Positions 44,077 through 53,609 are shown, counted from the first letter of the stretch. The stretch: DNA of 64,000 nt from an uncultured Clostridium sp. (GCA_945917985.1 CAMEIH010000007.1:1-64000); one strand, 5' to 3'. Program-made: numbers and translations. The notes: generated from the letters alone by a model not told the origin.

Positions 44077-44955
44077 ATGATTAAAAGTATGACCGGCTTC
44101 GGCAGATGCGAAGTACAGGAGGGTGACCGTAAGATTACGGTGGAAATGAAATCGGTAAATCACAGATATCTGGATGTTACCATCAAAATGCCCAAGAAGC
44201 TGAATTTTTTTGAAGCAGCAATCAGAAGTGAACTGAAAAATTATATTCAGAGAGGTAAAGTTGATATCTTTATTACATATGAGGATTTTACGGAGTCCAA
44301 TGTATGTGTGAAGTACAACAAAGAACTTGCAGCTGAATATATGAACTATCTGAATAAGATGGCAGAGGATTTTTCCCTTGATAATGATATCAGGGTATCG
44401 AGCCTTGCAAGATTTCCTGAAATCCTTACGATGGAGGAGCAGACTATTGACGAGGAAGAACTCTGGCAGCTTCTGGATAAGGCAATCAAAGGTGCAGCGG
44501 AAGGATTTGTGGAAACCAGGATCAAAGAGGGTGAACACCTTCGTGATGATCTTCTTGATAAGCTTGATAATATGCTTAAGAATGTAGATTTTATCACAGA
44601 GCGTTCTCCGAAGATTATCGAGGAGTACAGACAGAGGCTGGAAGAGAAAGTCAGGGAGCTGTTAGAGGATACCAAGGTTGACGAGAACAGGCTCCTGACA
44701 GAAGTGACCATCTTTGCAGATAAGGTTTGTGTGGATGAAGAACTAGTTCGTCTGCGCAGTCATATTGAGACCACCCGGGATACTTTGATCGCAGGCGGAA
44801 GTATCGGGCGAAAGCTTGACTTTATCGCACAGGAGATGAACAGAGAGGCAAATACGATCCTGTCTAAGTCAAATGATCTCGAAATTTCCAATCATGCCAT
44901 AGAACTGAAGACAGAGATTGAGAAGGTAAGAGAACAGATTCAGAATATCGAATAG
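44077..44955 (+). CDS. YicC-family endoribonuclease
   Basis: 292 residues. Starts [16 protein letters not shown] and has the conserved [16 protein letters not shown] segment and the C-terminal DUF1732 part ([26 protein letters not shown]). The E. coli relative is an endoribonuclease acting on a small RNA. It heads the conserved Firmicute order yicC-remA-gmk-rpoZ. ATG after AAAGGAG. The remA start follows within 11 bases. Confidence 0.93.
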   Translation: MIKSMTGFGRCEVQEGDRKITVEMKSVNHRYLDVTIKMPKKLNFFEAAIRSELKNYIQRGKVDIFITYEDFTESNVCVKYNKELAAEYMNYLNKMAEDFSLDNDIRVSSLARFPEILTMEEQTIDEEELWQLLDKAIKGAAEGFVETRIKEGEHLRDDLLDKLDNMLKNVDFITERSPKIIEEYRQRLEEKVRELLEDTKVDENRLLTEVTIFADKVCVDEELVRLRSHIETTRDTLIAGGSIGRKLDFIAQEMNREANTILSKSNDLEISNHAIELKTEIEKVREQIQNIE

Positions 44956-44966
44956 TGGGGATAGCA

Positions 44967-45227
44967 TTGAATAAATTGATTCATATTGGGTTTGGCAACA
45001 TTGTAAATGCAGGTAAGATCATTGCCATCGTCAGTCCTGATTCCGCACCGGTAAAGAGAATGGTGCAGCGGGCCAGAGAGGATGGCAGCGCCATCGATGC
45101 CACGCAGGGGAGAAAAACAAAAGCCGTATTGGTAATGGAGAACAGCCAGCTTGTATTATCTGCACTGCTGCCGGAAACCATTGCCCAGAGAGCGCAGGCG
45201 GAAGGTAAAGATGAAGATGAGACGTAA
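44967..45227 (+). CDS. remA: Extracellular matrix regulator RemA (DUF370)
   Basis: DNA-binding regulator of biofilm matrix and osmoprotection genes in Bacillus. About 86 residues: [43 protein letters not shown] and [15 protein letters not shown] 44967 yields the family's usual N-terminus and has GGGG six bases upstream; GTG 44955 overlaps the yicC stop. Its end overlaps gmk. Confidence 0.94.
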   Translation: MNKLIHIGFGNIVNAGKIIAIVSPDSAPVKRMVQRAREDGSAIDATQGRKTKAVLVMENSQLVLSALLPETIAQRAQAEGKDEDET

Positions 45228-45843
45228 GGGAATTTTAATCGTAGTTTCCGGTTTCTCGGGAGTCGGAAAAGGAACGCTGATGAAACAGCTTGTACATTCC
45301 TATGACAATTATGCTCTGTCGATTTCCATGACAACAAGACAGCCGAGACCCGGTGAAAGTGACGGGAAAGAATATTTCTTTGTGAGCAGAGAGGTCTTTG
45401 AAAAGACAATCGCTGAAAATGGCCTGATCGAATATGCCAATTACTGTGGCAATTATTACGGAACGCCAAAAGAATATGTGGAAAAGCAGCTGGAAAAGGG
45501 AAAGGATGTGATCCTTGAAATTGAGATTCAGGGAGCCCTGAAGGTCAGGGAACAGTTCCCTACGGCACTCCTTTTGTTTGTAATGCCGCCAAGTGCACAG
45601 GAGCTTAAGAAACGCCTTGAGGGAAGAGGAACGGAAACCGAAGAGGTGATTGCTAAGCGGCTTAAGCGTGCCACGGAGGAAGCGGAAGGAATTGAAAATT
45701 ACGATTTTATCGTAATCAATGATAAGCTTGAAGAATGCGTGAAAGAAATGCATGGTCTGATACTGGCAGCCCATGAAACACCTGACAGAAATCAGGAATT
45801 TATCGATAATATGAGAAAGGAACTGGAAGCCTTTGTAAAATAG
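45211..45843 (+). CDS. gmk: Guanylate kinase
   Basis: Phosphorylates GMP to GDP. About 210 residues: P-loop [14 protein letters not shown], then [34 protein letters not shown] and [11 protein letters not shown]. The start ATG 45211 lies inside the remA end, with AAGG five bases upstream; ATG 45217 is possible. Translationally coupled to remA. Confidence 0.96.
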   Translation: MKMRRKGILIVVSGFSGVGKGTLMKQLVHSYDNYALSISMTTRQPRPGESDGKEYFFVSREVFEKTIAENGLIEYANYCGNYYGTPKEYVEKQLEKGKDVILEIEIQGALKVREQFPTALLLFVMPPSAQELKKRLEGRGTETEEVIAKRLKRATEEAEGIENYDFIVINDKLEECVKEMHGLILAAHETPDRNQEFIDNMRKELEAFVK

Positions 45844-45869
45844 GTTTTCCTTAAGGAAAGGAGAAAATT

Positions 45870-46103
45870 ATGTTACATCCATCTTATTCAGATTTAATGA
45901 AAGTAGTAAACAGTGAAGTGGAACCCGGTGAAGCACCTGTGGTAAACAGCAGATACTCTATTGTGATGGCAACTTCAAAGCGCGCAAGACAGATTATTGC
46001 AGGAGACGAACCTCTGGTAAACGTAAAGGACAGCAAGCCCTTATCCATTGCGGTGGAGGAACTGAATCAGGGAAAGATCAAAATTCTTTCCGACGAAGAA
46101 TAA
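45870..46103 (+). CDS. rpoZ: RNA polymerase omega subunit
   Basis: 77 residues. Omega signature: RYSIVMATSKRARQI, with KPLSIAVEELNQGKIKI at the end. AAGGAG before ATG. Fourth gene of the yicC operon. A GCGGCC/GGCCGC inverted repeat lies in the 96-base gap to rimO, without a strong T-run. Confidence 0.95.
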   Translation: MLHPSYSDLMKVVNSEVEPGEAPVVNSRYSIVMATSKRARQIIAGDEPLVNVKDSKPLSIAVEELNQGKIKILSDEE

Positions 46104-46199
46104 AAGGCGGATGCCGCGTCCCGCGGTATATCTTTGCTAAGAAGAAAAGGCGGCCGGGTACGTGGGCCGCTGTTTCACTATATATAGAAAGGTAGCGAT

Positions 46200-47537
46200 A
46201 TGAATATATTTTTTGTATCCCTGGGCTGTGACAAGAACCTTGTGGACTCAGAGGTCATGCTCGGCATGCTGAGAGAAAAGGGATATTGTTTTACCGATGA
46301 TGAGACACAGGCGGATGCTGTTGTCATCAATACCTGCTGTTTTATCAATGATGCCAAGGAGGAGAGCATTAACACCATCCTTGAAATGGCAGAGCTGAAA
46401 AAGAGCGGCAGGCTGAAAGCACTGATTGTGACAGGATGTCTGGCACAGCGTTATCAGGAAGAAATCCAGTCGGAAATTGAGGAAGTGGATGCCATCATAG
46501 GTACATCTGCCATAGAAACAATTGTTGAGACCCTGGAGGAGGTTCTTGCAGGAAAACATAATAATCACATTGAATCTCTTGACAAGGCACCCCTTGGCGG
46601 AAAGGAACGCGTGGTCACCACCGGAGGGTATTATTCTTACCTTAAGATTGCGGAAGGCTGTAATAAGCATTGCACCTACTGTATCATTCCCAAAGTGCGT
46701 GGCAATTACAGAAGCGTTCCCATGGAAAAGCTTCTTGCGGAGGCTGCGCAGCTTGCAAAGAAGGGTGTAAAAGAACTGATTCTGGTCGCCCAGGAGACCA
46801 CGCTTTACGGCACCGACCTGTACGGCGAAAAGAAATTACCTGTACTTTTACATGAGCTGTGCAGAATAGAGGGACTTGAATGGATCAGGATTCTCTACTG
46901 TTATCCTGAGGAGATCACGGAGGAGCTGATACAGACCATTAAGGAAGAACCCAAGATCTGTCATTATCTCGATATTCCTATTCAGAGTGGCAGCGACCGC
47001 ATTTTAAAACTGATGGGGAGAAGAACGAACACCGATCAGATCCGTAATATGATCAGCAAGCTTAGAAGGGAAATACCGGATATCTGTATCCGCACCACCT
47101 TTATCACGGGCTTCCCCACAGAGACGGAGGAAGATTTCACAGATACCATGGAGTTTATCAACGAGATGGAATTTGACCGTCTCGGAGTGTTTACCTATTC
47201 ACCGGAGGAGGACACACCTGCAGCAAATATGGATGGGCAGGTGGAAGAGGAAGTCAAGGTAAGACGACAGGAAGAAATGATGGAGCTTCAGCAGGAAATT
47301 GCCTTTGAAGCTGCAGAGAATATGAAGGGCAGAATCCTGAAAGTGATGATTGAAGGAAAGCTTACGGATGAGGATGCCTATGTGGCAAGAACTTATAAGG
47401 ATGCTCCCGGCGTGGACGGATATCTGTTTGTCAATACGGACTGGTCCCTGATGAGTGGGGATTTTGTGACTGTCAGGGTAGCCGGAGCAGGCGGGTATGA
47501 TCTTGTCGGAGAAATTGTTGAAGAAAAAGAAGAATAG
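46200..47537 (+). CDS. rimO: Ribosomal protein S12 methylthiotransferase RimO
   Basis: Radical-SAM enzyme that methylthiolates Asp89 of ribosomal protein S12. 445 residues: N-terminal MTTase domain with three iron-sulphur Cys (SLGCDKNLVDSE, INTCCFINDAKEES, VTGCLAQRY), radical SAM motif CNKHCTYCIIP, and a C-terminal TRAM domain. The DKNLVDSE motif distinguishes RimO from MiaB. The stop overlaps the longest pgsA frame. Confidence 0.96.
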   Translation: MNIFFVSLGCDKNLVDSEVMLGMLREKGYCFTDDETQADAVVINTCCFINDAKEESINTILEMAELKKSGRLKALIVTGCLAQRYQEEIQSEIEEVDAIIGTSAIETIVETLEEVLAGKHNNHIESLDKAPLGGKERVVTTGGYYSYLKIAEGCNKHCTYCIIPKVRGNYRSVPMEKLLAEAAQLAKKGVKELILVAQETTLYGTDLYGEKKLPVLLHELCRIEGLEWIRILYCYPEEITEELIQTIKEEPKICHYLDIPIQSGSDRILKLMGRRTNTDQIRNMISKLRREIPDICIRTTFITGFPTETEEDFTDTMEFINEMEFDRLGVFTYSPEEDTPAANMDGQVEEEVKVRRQEEMMELQQEIAFEAAENMKGRILKVMIEGKLTDEDAYVARTYKDAPGVDGYLFVNTDWSLMSGDFVTVRVAGAGGYDLVGEIVEEKEE

Positions 47538-47548
47538 TGGAGGAAAGT

Positions 47549-48082
47549 ATGAATCTGCCAAATAAACTCACCATATTTCGTGTCATTTTAATCCCGTTTT
47601 TTATTATTGCATTGCTGGTTCCCGGGATACCGGCAGGCAACTGGATCGCCCTTGCCATATTTATTGTAGCGAGCCTTACGGATCTTCTGGATGGCAAGAT
47701 TGCGAGAAAATATAATCTGGTTACGAATTTCGGTAAATTCATGGATCCCCTTGCTGACAAGCTTCTGGTGTGCTCTGCACTGATCTGCCTTGTGGAGCTT
47801 TCCAGGATTCCTTCCTGGATGGTGGTGATCATCATTGCAAGGGAATTTACCATCAGCGGCTTCAGGCTGATTGCGGCGGACAACGGCGTTGTGATCGCTG
47901 CAAGCTACTGGGGAAAATTTAAGACCACCTTCCAGATGATTGCAGTCTGCCTTATGATTGCAAACATTTCGGCTCTCAGCCTTTTGACCACTGTCATCAC
48001 ATGGATTGCGGTTATTCTTACAGTGGTATCTCTTGTAGATTATCTGGTCAAGAATAAGGATGTTATGAAGGAGACAAAATAA
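47549..48082 (+). CDS. pgsA: CDP-diacylglycerol-glycerol-3-phosphate 3-phosphatidyltransferase
   Basis: Makes phosphatidylglycerol phosphate, the precursor of phosphatidylglycerol and cardiolipin. 177 residues, about four helices. CDP-alcohol phosphotransferase motif (DLLDGKIARKYNLVTNFGKFMDPLADK, of the D-G-x2-A-R-x8-G-x3-D-x3-D form). Start ATG 47549 (NLPNKLTIFRV), with GGAGGA upstream. Overlaps pncC by one base. Confidence 0.95.
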   Translation: MNLPNKLTIFRVILIPFFIIALLVPGIPAGNWIALAIFIVASLTDLLDGKIARKYNLVTNFGKFMDPLADKLLVCSALICLVELSRIPSWMVVIIIAREFTISGFRLIAADNGVVIAASYWGKFKTTFQMIAVCLMIANISALSLLTTVITWIAVILTVVSLVDYLVKNKDVMKETK

Positions 48083-48564
48083 TGAGTCCGGAAGAGGAAG
48101 CAGTGCAGATTTTAATGGAAAAGGGCTATGACATCACAACGGCAGAGTCCTGTACAGGCGGTATGATAGCCTCGACTCTCATCAATGTTTCCGGTATTTC
48201 CGAAATTTACAGGGAAGGCTATATCACTTATGCCAATGAGGCAAAGCATAAGCTTCTCGGCGTAAAAGAAGAAACGCTGAAAGCTTACGGAGCCGTCAGT
48301 GAGCAGACTGCATATGAAATGGCACTCGGTGCAGCAAAGGCCGCAGATGCAAAAGTTTCTCTGGCGGTAACGGGAATTGCAGGACCGGGAGGCGGAACAA
48401 AGGAGAAACCGGTAGGACTTGTATACATCGGATGCTGCATTGACGGCAAGGTGAACGTTTTGAGAAACCTGTTTCAGGGAGACCGTTTGTCTGTGAGAAA
48501 GCAGGCAACAGCGCGGGCACTTGAGCTTTTGCTGGAATGCCTGAAAAATGAAAAACAGGTTTGA
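48082..48564 (+). CDS. pncC: Nicotinamide-nucleotide amidohydrolase (CinA C-terminal family)
   Basis: 160 residues, consisting only of the CinA C-terminal domain. Deamidates NMN to nicotinate mononucleotide. TAESCTGGMIASTLINVSG contains the catalytic Ser/Lys region; also ITYANEAKHKLLGV and AVTGIAGPGGGTKEKPVG. It lies between pgsA and the acidic anchored protein; in many Firmicutes cinA lies between pgsA and recA, consistent with recA 1.3 kb on. Here only the stand-alone domain is present. Confidence 0.92.
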   Translation: MSPEEEAVQILMEKGYDITTAESCTGGMIASTLINVSGISEIYREGYITYANEAKHKLLGVKEETLKAYGAVSEQTAYEMALGAAKAADAKVSLAVTGIAGPGGGTKEKPVGLVYIGCCIDGKVNVLRNLFQGDRLSVRKQATARALELLLECLKNEKQV

Positions 48565-48583
48565 AGATAAGTGAGGTAAGAAA

Positions 48584-49501
48584 ATGAAAAAAGGATGGAG
48601 TGCCGGCAAAATTATCGGAGTGATAGCGGGAGTTATTGCAGCTGTCATTATTTTGTGGATCGCGTTTATAGCCAGTATGTTTCAGCTTGTCGATTTTTTT
48701 GCGCAGATAGAGGAAGACAGTATCGATGAGTATGAATGGTCCTACGATTATGACGAGGATGATGCGGAGGATGAAGACCGGCAGGATGATCGCGGATATG
48801 ATGACAGAAGTGATGAGGATGATGACCGTTCCTCCGGAAACGGCGGAAATATCGGCGACGGAGAATATTATGATTTTGAAAATGCTATCCGTGAAGATCT
48901 TCCTTATCAGATAACAATACAGTCCTATGAAAAGGACGATTTCACATCCGAAAATGGCGGAAAAGCAGAGCTTTCCTTTGAGTATGCCGTGATAAGCGGT
49001 GATGTGCCCAATTCGGACGGAATCAACCGGATTCTGTATGAGGAAGTGAGTGAGGTGGAGGAACACATGGTTTCTTCTGCAGAGCTTCTCTCGGAGAATG
49101 ATGAATATCAGTATACGGGTACCTGCTATGTCACTTATATGTCGGAAGATGTCTTAAGTGTGGTCTATGTGGAATATGGATATCTGAATGATCAGTTTTT
49201 GGAAAGCTATGTGATTTCCATAAACTTTGACATGCAGACAGGAATGACCTTAAGCAATACCAATCTGGTAAATATGAATGACCAGTTTTCCATTGATTTC
49301 CGTGAAAGATGCGAAAAACAGAACGGAAGGATCAGTGGGCTTTCCGGCATGTCTGATCAGGAGATTACAGAATATCTCAGCAACAAGAATTCGCTGATCA
49401 TTTTTTATACACCGCTTGGAATGGAGATTGGGTTTAATTATTATGACGGATGGGTTACCGTAACCTACCAGGACTATGAAAAATTTGCAAAACAGTTTTA
49501 G
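48584..49501 (+). CDS. Membrane-anchored protein with acidic linker and DUF3298-like domain
   Basis: 305 residues. Short N-terminus, one membrane helix (IIGVIAGVIAAVIILWIAFIA), an Asp/Glu-rich linker (about 45-85) and an extracellular domain (about 100-305) that resembles the DUF4163/DUF3298 fold of PdaC and RsiV relatives; that match is by general feel (VEEHMVSSAELLSEND, NFDMQTGMTLSNTNLVN). No catalytic residues can be pointed to. ATG after GTGAGGTAAG. Last gene before the terminator at 49530. Confidence 0.7.
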   Translation: MKKGWSAGKIIGVIAGVIAAVIILWIAFIASMFQLVDFFAQIEEDSIDEYEWSYDYDEDDAEDEDRQDDRGYDDRSDEDDDRSSGNGGNIGDGEYYDFENAIREDLPYQITIQSYEKDDFTSENGGKAELSFEYAVISGDVPNSDGINRILYEEVSEVEEHMVSSAELLSENDEYQYTGTCYVTYMSEDVLSVVYVEYGYLNDQFLESYVISINFDMQTGMTLSNTNLVNMNDQFSIDFRERCEKQNGRISGLSGMSDQEITEYLSNKNSLIIFYTPLGMEIGFNYYDGWVTVTYQDYEKFAKQF

Positions 49502-49529
49502 ACTTTATTTTGTGATAGAAAGTGCAAAG

Positions 49530-49567
49530 AGAGAGCCAATTTTGAACAATTGGCTCTTTTCTTTTTC
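49530..49567 (+). terminator. Terminator before recA region
   Basis: GAGCCAATT (49533-49541) and AATTGGCTC (49548-49556) with a 6-base loop, then TTTTCTTTTT. Confidence 0.88.
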
Positions 49568-49804
49568 TTATAAAAGTGAAAGGGATATACTTTCTTTTGT
49601 TGCGGAAAAGAAATGAATGTGATACCATATTTTTATAAAAATCAGATACGGGCTGCCTTGACTGTATCGCCTGAAATTCTGCTTTGCATATCCGGCATCT
49701 TCTGCCACAAATCCAAAGCAAAAACAGGAAAAGAAGGGAGAGATGCCATTGAGGGAGTTTTAATGGACAGCTATAGTGTTATATTAAAAGAAAGTAAAAA
49801 GTAA
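49568..49804. other. Gap without a supported gene
   Basis: Between the terminator and the recA promoter. A 63-codon frame at 49613-49804 has no ribosome site and an irregular composition, and I do not regard it as a gene. No repeat or strong hairpin was seen. Confidence 0.5.
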
Positions 49805-49833
49805 TTGACAAATCTGAACATTTGTTTTATTCT
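49805..49833 (+). promoter_or_regulatory. recA promoter
   Basis: TTGACA (49805-49810), 17 bases, TATTCT (49828-49833), 42 bases before the recA start. A LexA-type site fills the spacer. Confidence 0.85.
49816..49827. promoter_or_regulatory. LexA box 1 (spacer of recA promoter)
   Basis: GAACATTTGTTT, one base off the Bacillus-type GAAC-N4-GTTC site, located between -35 and -10. Confidence 0.6.
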
Positions 49834-49840
49834 GTATACA

Positions 49841-49852
49841 GAACAAATGTTC
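49841..49852. promoter_or_regulatory. LexA box 2 (just downstream of recA -10)
   Basis: GAACAAATGTTC, a perfect GAAC-N4-GTTC SOS operator covering the expected transcription start. Repression by LexA is well established for recA in Firmicutes. Confidence 0.85.
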
Positions 49853-49874
49853 CTATCAAAAGGAGAAAGTATTT

Positions 49875-50909
49875 ATGGAAAGAGATGAAAAATTAAAAGC
49901 ACTTGATGCAGCACTCGGACAGATTGAGAAGCAGTTCGGGAAAGGTGCAGTCATGAAGCTTGGGGATCCGGCTGCACAGATGAATATAGAAACCATTCCT
50001 ACAGGTTCGTTAAGCCTTGATATTGCGCTTGGACTCGGTGGTATTCCCAAGGGCAGAGTGATCGAAATTTACGGTCCTGAGTCCAGTGGTAAGACCACGG
50101 TTACTCTTCACATGATCGCAGAAGTGCAAAAGAGCGGTGGTATTGCCGGATTTATTGATGCTGAACATGCTCTTGATCCTGTTTATGCCAAAAACATCGG
50201 TGTAGATGTAGATAACCTTTACATATCGCAGCCTGACAACGGAGAACAGGCATTGGAGATCACGGAGACCATGGTCCGTTCCGGTGCTCTTGATATTGTG
50301 GTTGTTGACTCTGTTGCAGCACTTGTTCCCAAGGCTGAAATCGATGGGGATATGGGAGACAGTCATGTAGGTCTGCAGGCAAGACTGATGTCTCAGGCAC
50401 TGCGTAAACTGACGGCGGTGATCAGCAAATCGAACTGTACCGTTGTGTTTATCAATCAGCTTCGTGAAAAAGTTGGTGTGATGTTCGGTAATCCGGAAAC
50501 CACAACAGGTGGCCGCGCTCTTAAGTTCTATTCCTCCGTCAGAATGGATGTGAGAAGAATAGAGTCCTTGAAGCAGGGGGGAGAGGTAATCGGTAACAGG
50601 ACCAGAGTAAAAGTGGTAAAGAACAAAATTGCTCCTCCGTTTAAAGAAGCGGAATTTGATATTATGTTTGGAGAGGGAATCTCTTATGAAGGTGATGTCC
50701 TCGATCTGGCTGCCAGCATTAATGTGATCAATAAGAGCGGTGCATGGTATGCGTATGAAGGAGAGAAAATCGGTCAGGGACGTGAAAATGCCAAGCTTTA
50801 TCTGAAGGACCATCCCGATGTCTGTGAGGAAGTGGCAGATAAGGTCAGAGCGCATTTCCACATTGGTGTATCACAGGATGATCCCGCAAATACAAAAGAG
50901 GAAGAATAG
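49875..50909 (+). CDS. recA: Recombinase RecA
   Basis: DNA strand-exchange ATPase and LexA co-protease. 344 residues: Walker [18 protein letters not shown], Walker [29 protein letters not shown] (in part [14 protein letters not shown]), and the loop [25 protein letters not shown] after AAAAGGAG. It is followed six bases later by recX, its modulator. Confidence 0.98.
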   Translation: MERDEKLKALDAALGQIEKQFGKGAVMKLGDPAAQMNIETIPTGSLSLDIALGLGGIPKGRVIEIYGPESSGKTTVTLHMIAEVQKSGGIAGFIDAEHALDPVYAKNIGVDVDNLYISQPDNGEQALEITETMVRSGALDIVVVDSVAALVPKAEIDGDMGDSHVGLQARLMSQALRKLTAVISKSNCTVVFINQLREKVGVMFGNPETTTGGRALKFYSSVRMDVRRIESLKQGGEVIGNRTRVKVVKNKIAPPFKEAEFDIMFGEGISYEGDVLDLAASINVINKSGAWYAYEGEKIGQGRENAKLYLKDHPDVCEEVADKVRAHFHIGVSQDDPANTKEEE

Positions 50910-50914
50910 CAGTC

Positions 50915-51538
50915 ATGACAGTTACGAAGATAACTGAAATTTCCAAGTCAAAATTGAAAATTACAATTGATGAAGAGTTCGCCTTTGTTTTATACAAAGG
51001 CGAATTGCATCATTATCGGCTGCAGGAGGGAGAAGAGATCTCGGATGAGGTATATTCGGAAATCATGGAGGAAATTCTTCCTAAGAGAGCGAAGCTTCGC
51101 GCCATGAATCTTCTGAAGACGAGAGCATACACGGAAAAGCAGCTTACAGATAAACTGCGTGAAGGCGGTTATCCGGAAAGCATTATCGAGGATGCAATCA
51201 GTTACGTGATCTCTTACGGATATCTCAATGACAGATTCTATGCTGCCGATTACATAGAATATAATAAAGAGGTAAGGAGCAGAACACAGATTTTCAACGC
51301 TCTGATACAGAAGGGAATCCCGAAGGAAATTGTTGAAGAGGTATGGGAGGAAAATGTGCAGGAAGAGGGAATAGATCTCGAGCAGAAACAGATCCTCTCC
51401 TGGATGAAAAAGAAAAATTTTGATCCGGAAAAGGCTTCCTATGAGGAAAAACAGAAGTTTTCGGCATTTTTGTACAGAAAAGGTTTTCAAATCGACGCGA
51501 TCAGATGTGCACTTTTACTTGACATAACATCGATTTGA
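50915..51538 (+). CDS. recX: RecA regulator RecX
   Basis: 207 residues of helical repeats: MNLLKTRAYTEKQLTDKLREGGYPESIIEDAISYVISYGYLNDRFYA (seen as LLKTRAYTEKQLTDKL and YVISYGYLNDRFYA) is the RecX core. It inhibits RecA filament growth. Cotranscribed with recA under SOS control. Confidence 0.93.
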   Translation: MTVTKITEISKSKLKITIDEEFAFVLYKGELHHYRLQEGEEISDEVYSEIMEEILPKRAKLRAMNLLKTRAYTEKQLTDKLREGGYPESIIEDAISYVISYGYLNDRFYAADYIEYNKEVRSRTQIFNALIQKGIPKEIVEEVWEENVQEEGIDLEQKQILSWMKKKNFDPEKASYEEKQKFSAFLYRKGFQIDAIRCALLLDITSI

Positions 51539-51640
51539 GTTTAAAATTTAAGTGTTGTAAATTTGTTTTTAGAATGTTTACTACATACATTCTATATAGA
51601 TAAGCGTACAATGAAAATTTAATAAGGAGGTGCTCCTGTA

Positions 51641-53188
51641 ATGGTGCAAGTTTTGATTGCAGTAATCATTACTCTGATTGTCACTGCCTTGGTAGTATGG
51701 TTCCTTGCATCTGCATATCATAAGAAGGTATCAGAGGCTAAGATAGGAAGTGCAGAAGATAAGGCAAGAGAGATTATTGATGAGGCTTTGAAAACTGCTG
51801 AAACCAAGAAGCGCGAGGCTTTACTGGAAGTAAAGGAAGAATCAATTCGTACCAAGAACGAGTTGGACAAGGAAGTAAAGGAACGTCGTGCGGAGGCTCA
51901 GCGTTATGAACGCAGAGTTCAGCAGAAGGAAGAAGCAATCGATAAGAAATCAGATGCAATTGAGAAAAAGGAAGCAAATCTGGCTGCAAGGGAAGAGGAA
52001 CTTTCCAAGCAGAGAGAAGAGATTTCCAAGCTGAATGAGCAAAGATTACAGGAACTGGAACGAATCTCAGGTTTAACCTCCGAACAAGCAAAAGAGTATT
52101 TACTGAAAATTGTTGAAGATGAAGTGAAACATGAAACGGCTGTCATGATCAAAGAGATGGAGAGCCGTGCTAAGGAAGAAGCAGACAAGAAAGCAAAGGA
52201 ATATGTAGTTAACGCGATTCAGAAATGTGCAGCAGATCACGTGTCAGAGACTACTATTTCCGTTGTACAGCTTCCTAACGATGAGATGAAAGGAAGAATC
52301 ATCGGTCGAGAGGGCAGAAACATCAGAACTCTCGAAACACTGACAGGTGTTGATCTGATTATTGACGATACACCGGAAGCAGTTATTCTTTCCGGATTTG
52401 ATCCGATCCGTCGTGAGGTTGCAAGAATTGCCCTTGAAAAACTCATTGTAGATGGACGTATCCATCCTGCAAGAATTGAAGAGATGGTTGAAAAGGCGCA
52501 AAAAGAAGTAGAAGTTATGATCAAGGAAGAAGGAGAGGCTGCTACTCTGGAAGTTGGAGTACACGGCATTCATCCCGAACTTGTCAGACTGCTGGGTAAG
52601 ATGAAATTCAGAACCAGCTACGGCCAGAATGCATTAAAACATTCTATCGAGGTGGCACAGTTGTCAGGACTGCTTGCCGCAGAGATGGGACTTGATGTAA
52701 GAATGGCTAAGCGTGCAGGTTTACTGCATGATATTGGTAAGGCTGTTGACCATGAGATGGAAGGCTCCCATATACAGCTTGGTGTGGAACTTTGTAGAAA
52801 ATACAAGGAATCTGCCGTTGTTATTAATGCTGTGGAAGCACATCATGGCGATGTAGAGCCCCAGTCACTGATTGCATGTATTGTACAAGCTGCTGATACA
52901 ATATCCGCTGCAAGACCGGGTGCAAGAAGAGAGACGCTTGAAACCTATACAAGCAGACTCAAACAATTAGAAGATATCACAAACAATTTTAAAGGTGTAG
53001 ATAAGTCTTTTGCTATTCAGGCAGGTAGAGAGGTTCGTGTAATGGTAGTTCCGGATCAAATTTCTGATTCTGACATGGTACTGCTGGCACGTGATATTTC
53101 CAAGCAGATTGAAGCTGAACTGGAATATCCCGGACAGATTAAGGTCAATGTAATCAGAGAATCCCGCGTAATTGATTATGCAAAATAA
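51641..53188 (+). CDS. rny: Ribonuclease Y
   Basis: Membrane-anchored endoribonuclease starting bulk mRNA decay. 515 residues: N-terminal helix ([20 protein letters not shown]), coiled coil (about 35-200), KH domain ([18 protein letters not shown]) and HD domain ([22 protein letters not shown]). AAGGAGG lies upstream of the ATG. The 100-base gap from recX suggests its own promoter, though none stands out. Confidence 0.97.
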   Translation: MVQVLIAVIITLIVTALVVWFLASAYHKKVSEAKIGSAEDKAREIIDEALKTAETKKREALLEVKEESIRTKNELDKEVKERRAEAQRYERRVQQKEEAIDKKSDAIEKKEANLAAREEELSKQREEISKLNEQRLQELERISGLTSEQAKEYLLKIVEDEVKHETAVMIKEMESRAKEEADKKAKEYVVNAIQKCAADHVSETTISVVQLPNDEMKGRIIGREGRNIRTLETLTGVDLIIDDTPEAVILSGFDPIRREVARIALEKLIVDGRIHPARIEEMVEKAQKEVEVMIKEEGEAATLEVGVHGIHPELVRLLGKMKFRTSYGQNALKHSIEVAQLSGLLAAEMGLDVRMAKRAGLLHDIGKAVDHEMEGSHIQLGVELCRKYKESAVVINAVEAHHGDVEPQSLIACIVQAADTISAARPGARRETLETYTSRLKQLEDITNNFKGVDKSFAIQAGREVRVMVVPDQISDSDMVLLARDISKQIEAELEYPGQIKVNVIRESRVIDYAK

Positions 53189-53205
53189 TGATTATTAAAA
53201 ATGAG

Positions 53206-53233
53206 AGGCGAATGGTTTTTCCATTCGCCTTTT
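53206..53233 (+). terminator. Terminator of rny
   Basis: AGGCGAATGG (53206-53215), TTTTT loop, CCATTCGCCT (53221-53230), then TTTC. Confidence 0.9.
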
Positions 53234-53246
53234 CTATTTTCTATAA

Positions 53247-53294
53247 AAACAGTTCAGCCGCGCCAATTCGCAAAGTCGCACCTGCCGGTGCTTT
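53247..53294 (+). repeat. 48-bp direct repeat, copy 1
   Basis: Starts AAACAGTTCAGCCGCGCCAA and ends GGTGCTTT. Matches copy 2 (53331-53378) at 45 of 48 positions; the copies start 84 bases apart. Confidence 0.8.
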
Positions 53295-53330
53295 TTGCTG
53301 TTTGCAGGCAACAGTGCAGCCGCTGCCCTT

Positions 53331-53378
53331 AAACAGTTCAGCCGCGCCAATTCGCAAAGCCGCACCTATCGGTGCTTT
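53331..53378 (+). repeat. 48-bp direct repeat, copy 2
   Basis: Same unit as 53247-53294 with three substitutions, all near the end of the unit. A GCTGC-TTC-GCAGC mini-hairpin follows it. Confidence 0.8.
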
Positions 53379-53432
53379 CCCGCTGCTTCGCAGCTAACTT
53401 TGCTCATTACGTGGCGCTCAGCTCATGCATAT

Positions 53433-53484
53433 GCACAAACCCAAAAATGTGCAAGCACATTTTGTGCTGTTTGCACATATGCAT
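53433..53484. repeat. Long hairpin within the repeat block
   Basis: Outer arms CATGCATATGCACAAAC and GTTTGCACATATGCATG pair over 17 positions with two mismatches; inner arms AAAATGTGC and GCACATTTT pair perfectly around an AA loop. Arms carry alternating purine-pyrimidine ATGCATATGCAC-type sequence. Confidence 0.65.
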
Positions 53485-53509
53485 GGCTGAACTGTTTTGA
53501 AAAAAGTAC

Positions 53510-53538
53510 TTGTAGTATTAGTCACTCTATAGTAAAAT
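53510..53538 (+). promoter_or_regulatory. Candidate promoter of the aminotransferase gene
   Basis: TTGTAG (53510-53515), 17 bases, TAAAAT (53533-53538). An imperfect palindrome (TTGGATTGTATAC / GTATACAATTATCCAA, 53551-53573) follows at the expected start of the RNA and could be an operator or leader hairpin. Confidence 0.5.
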
Positions 53539-53609
53539 AATACGTGGCGTTTGGATTGTATACAATTATCCAACGATACCGAGGAGCTGATTTAGGAGGA
53601 GAGTGCTGT

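Larger units (their letters stand above)
53246..53498. repeat. Noncoding repeat block with inverted ends
   Basis: A 253-base block between rny and the aminotransferase gene. Its ends are a perfect 14-base inverted repeat (AAAACAGTTCAGCC at 53246-53259; GGCTGAACTGTTTT at 53485-53498). Inside are two 48-base near-identical copies and a large hairpin (separate entries). Short open frames here are low-complexity artefacts of the repeats. Could be a MITE-like insertion, a REP-type cluster or a structured RNA. Confidence 0.6.

Noticed and set aside
49613-49804. 63-codon frame upstream of recA
   Set aside because: No ribosome site, follows a terminator without a promoter, ends at the recA -35, and has no recognisable feature.
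53246-53498. CRISPR array
   Set aside because: Only two copies of the unit, 84 bases start to start, with inverted ends and hairpins; no cas genes and no regular spacers.
53188-53540. Two short frames (69 and 81 codons) in the rny-aminotransferase gap
   Set aside because: They translate the duplicated 48-base repeat (repeated Ser-Ala-Ala-Pro-Ile-Arg-Lys pattern), so they reflect the repeat, not a protein gene.
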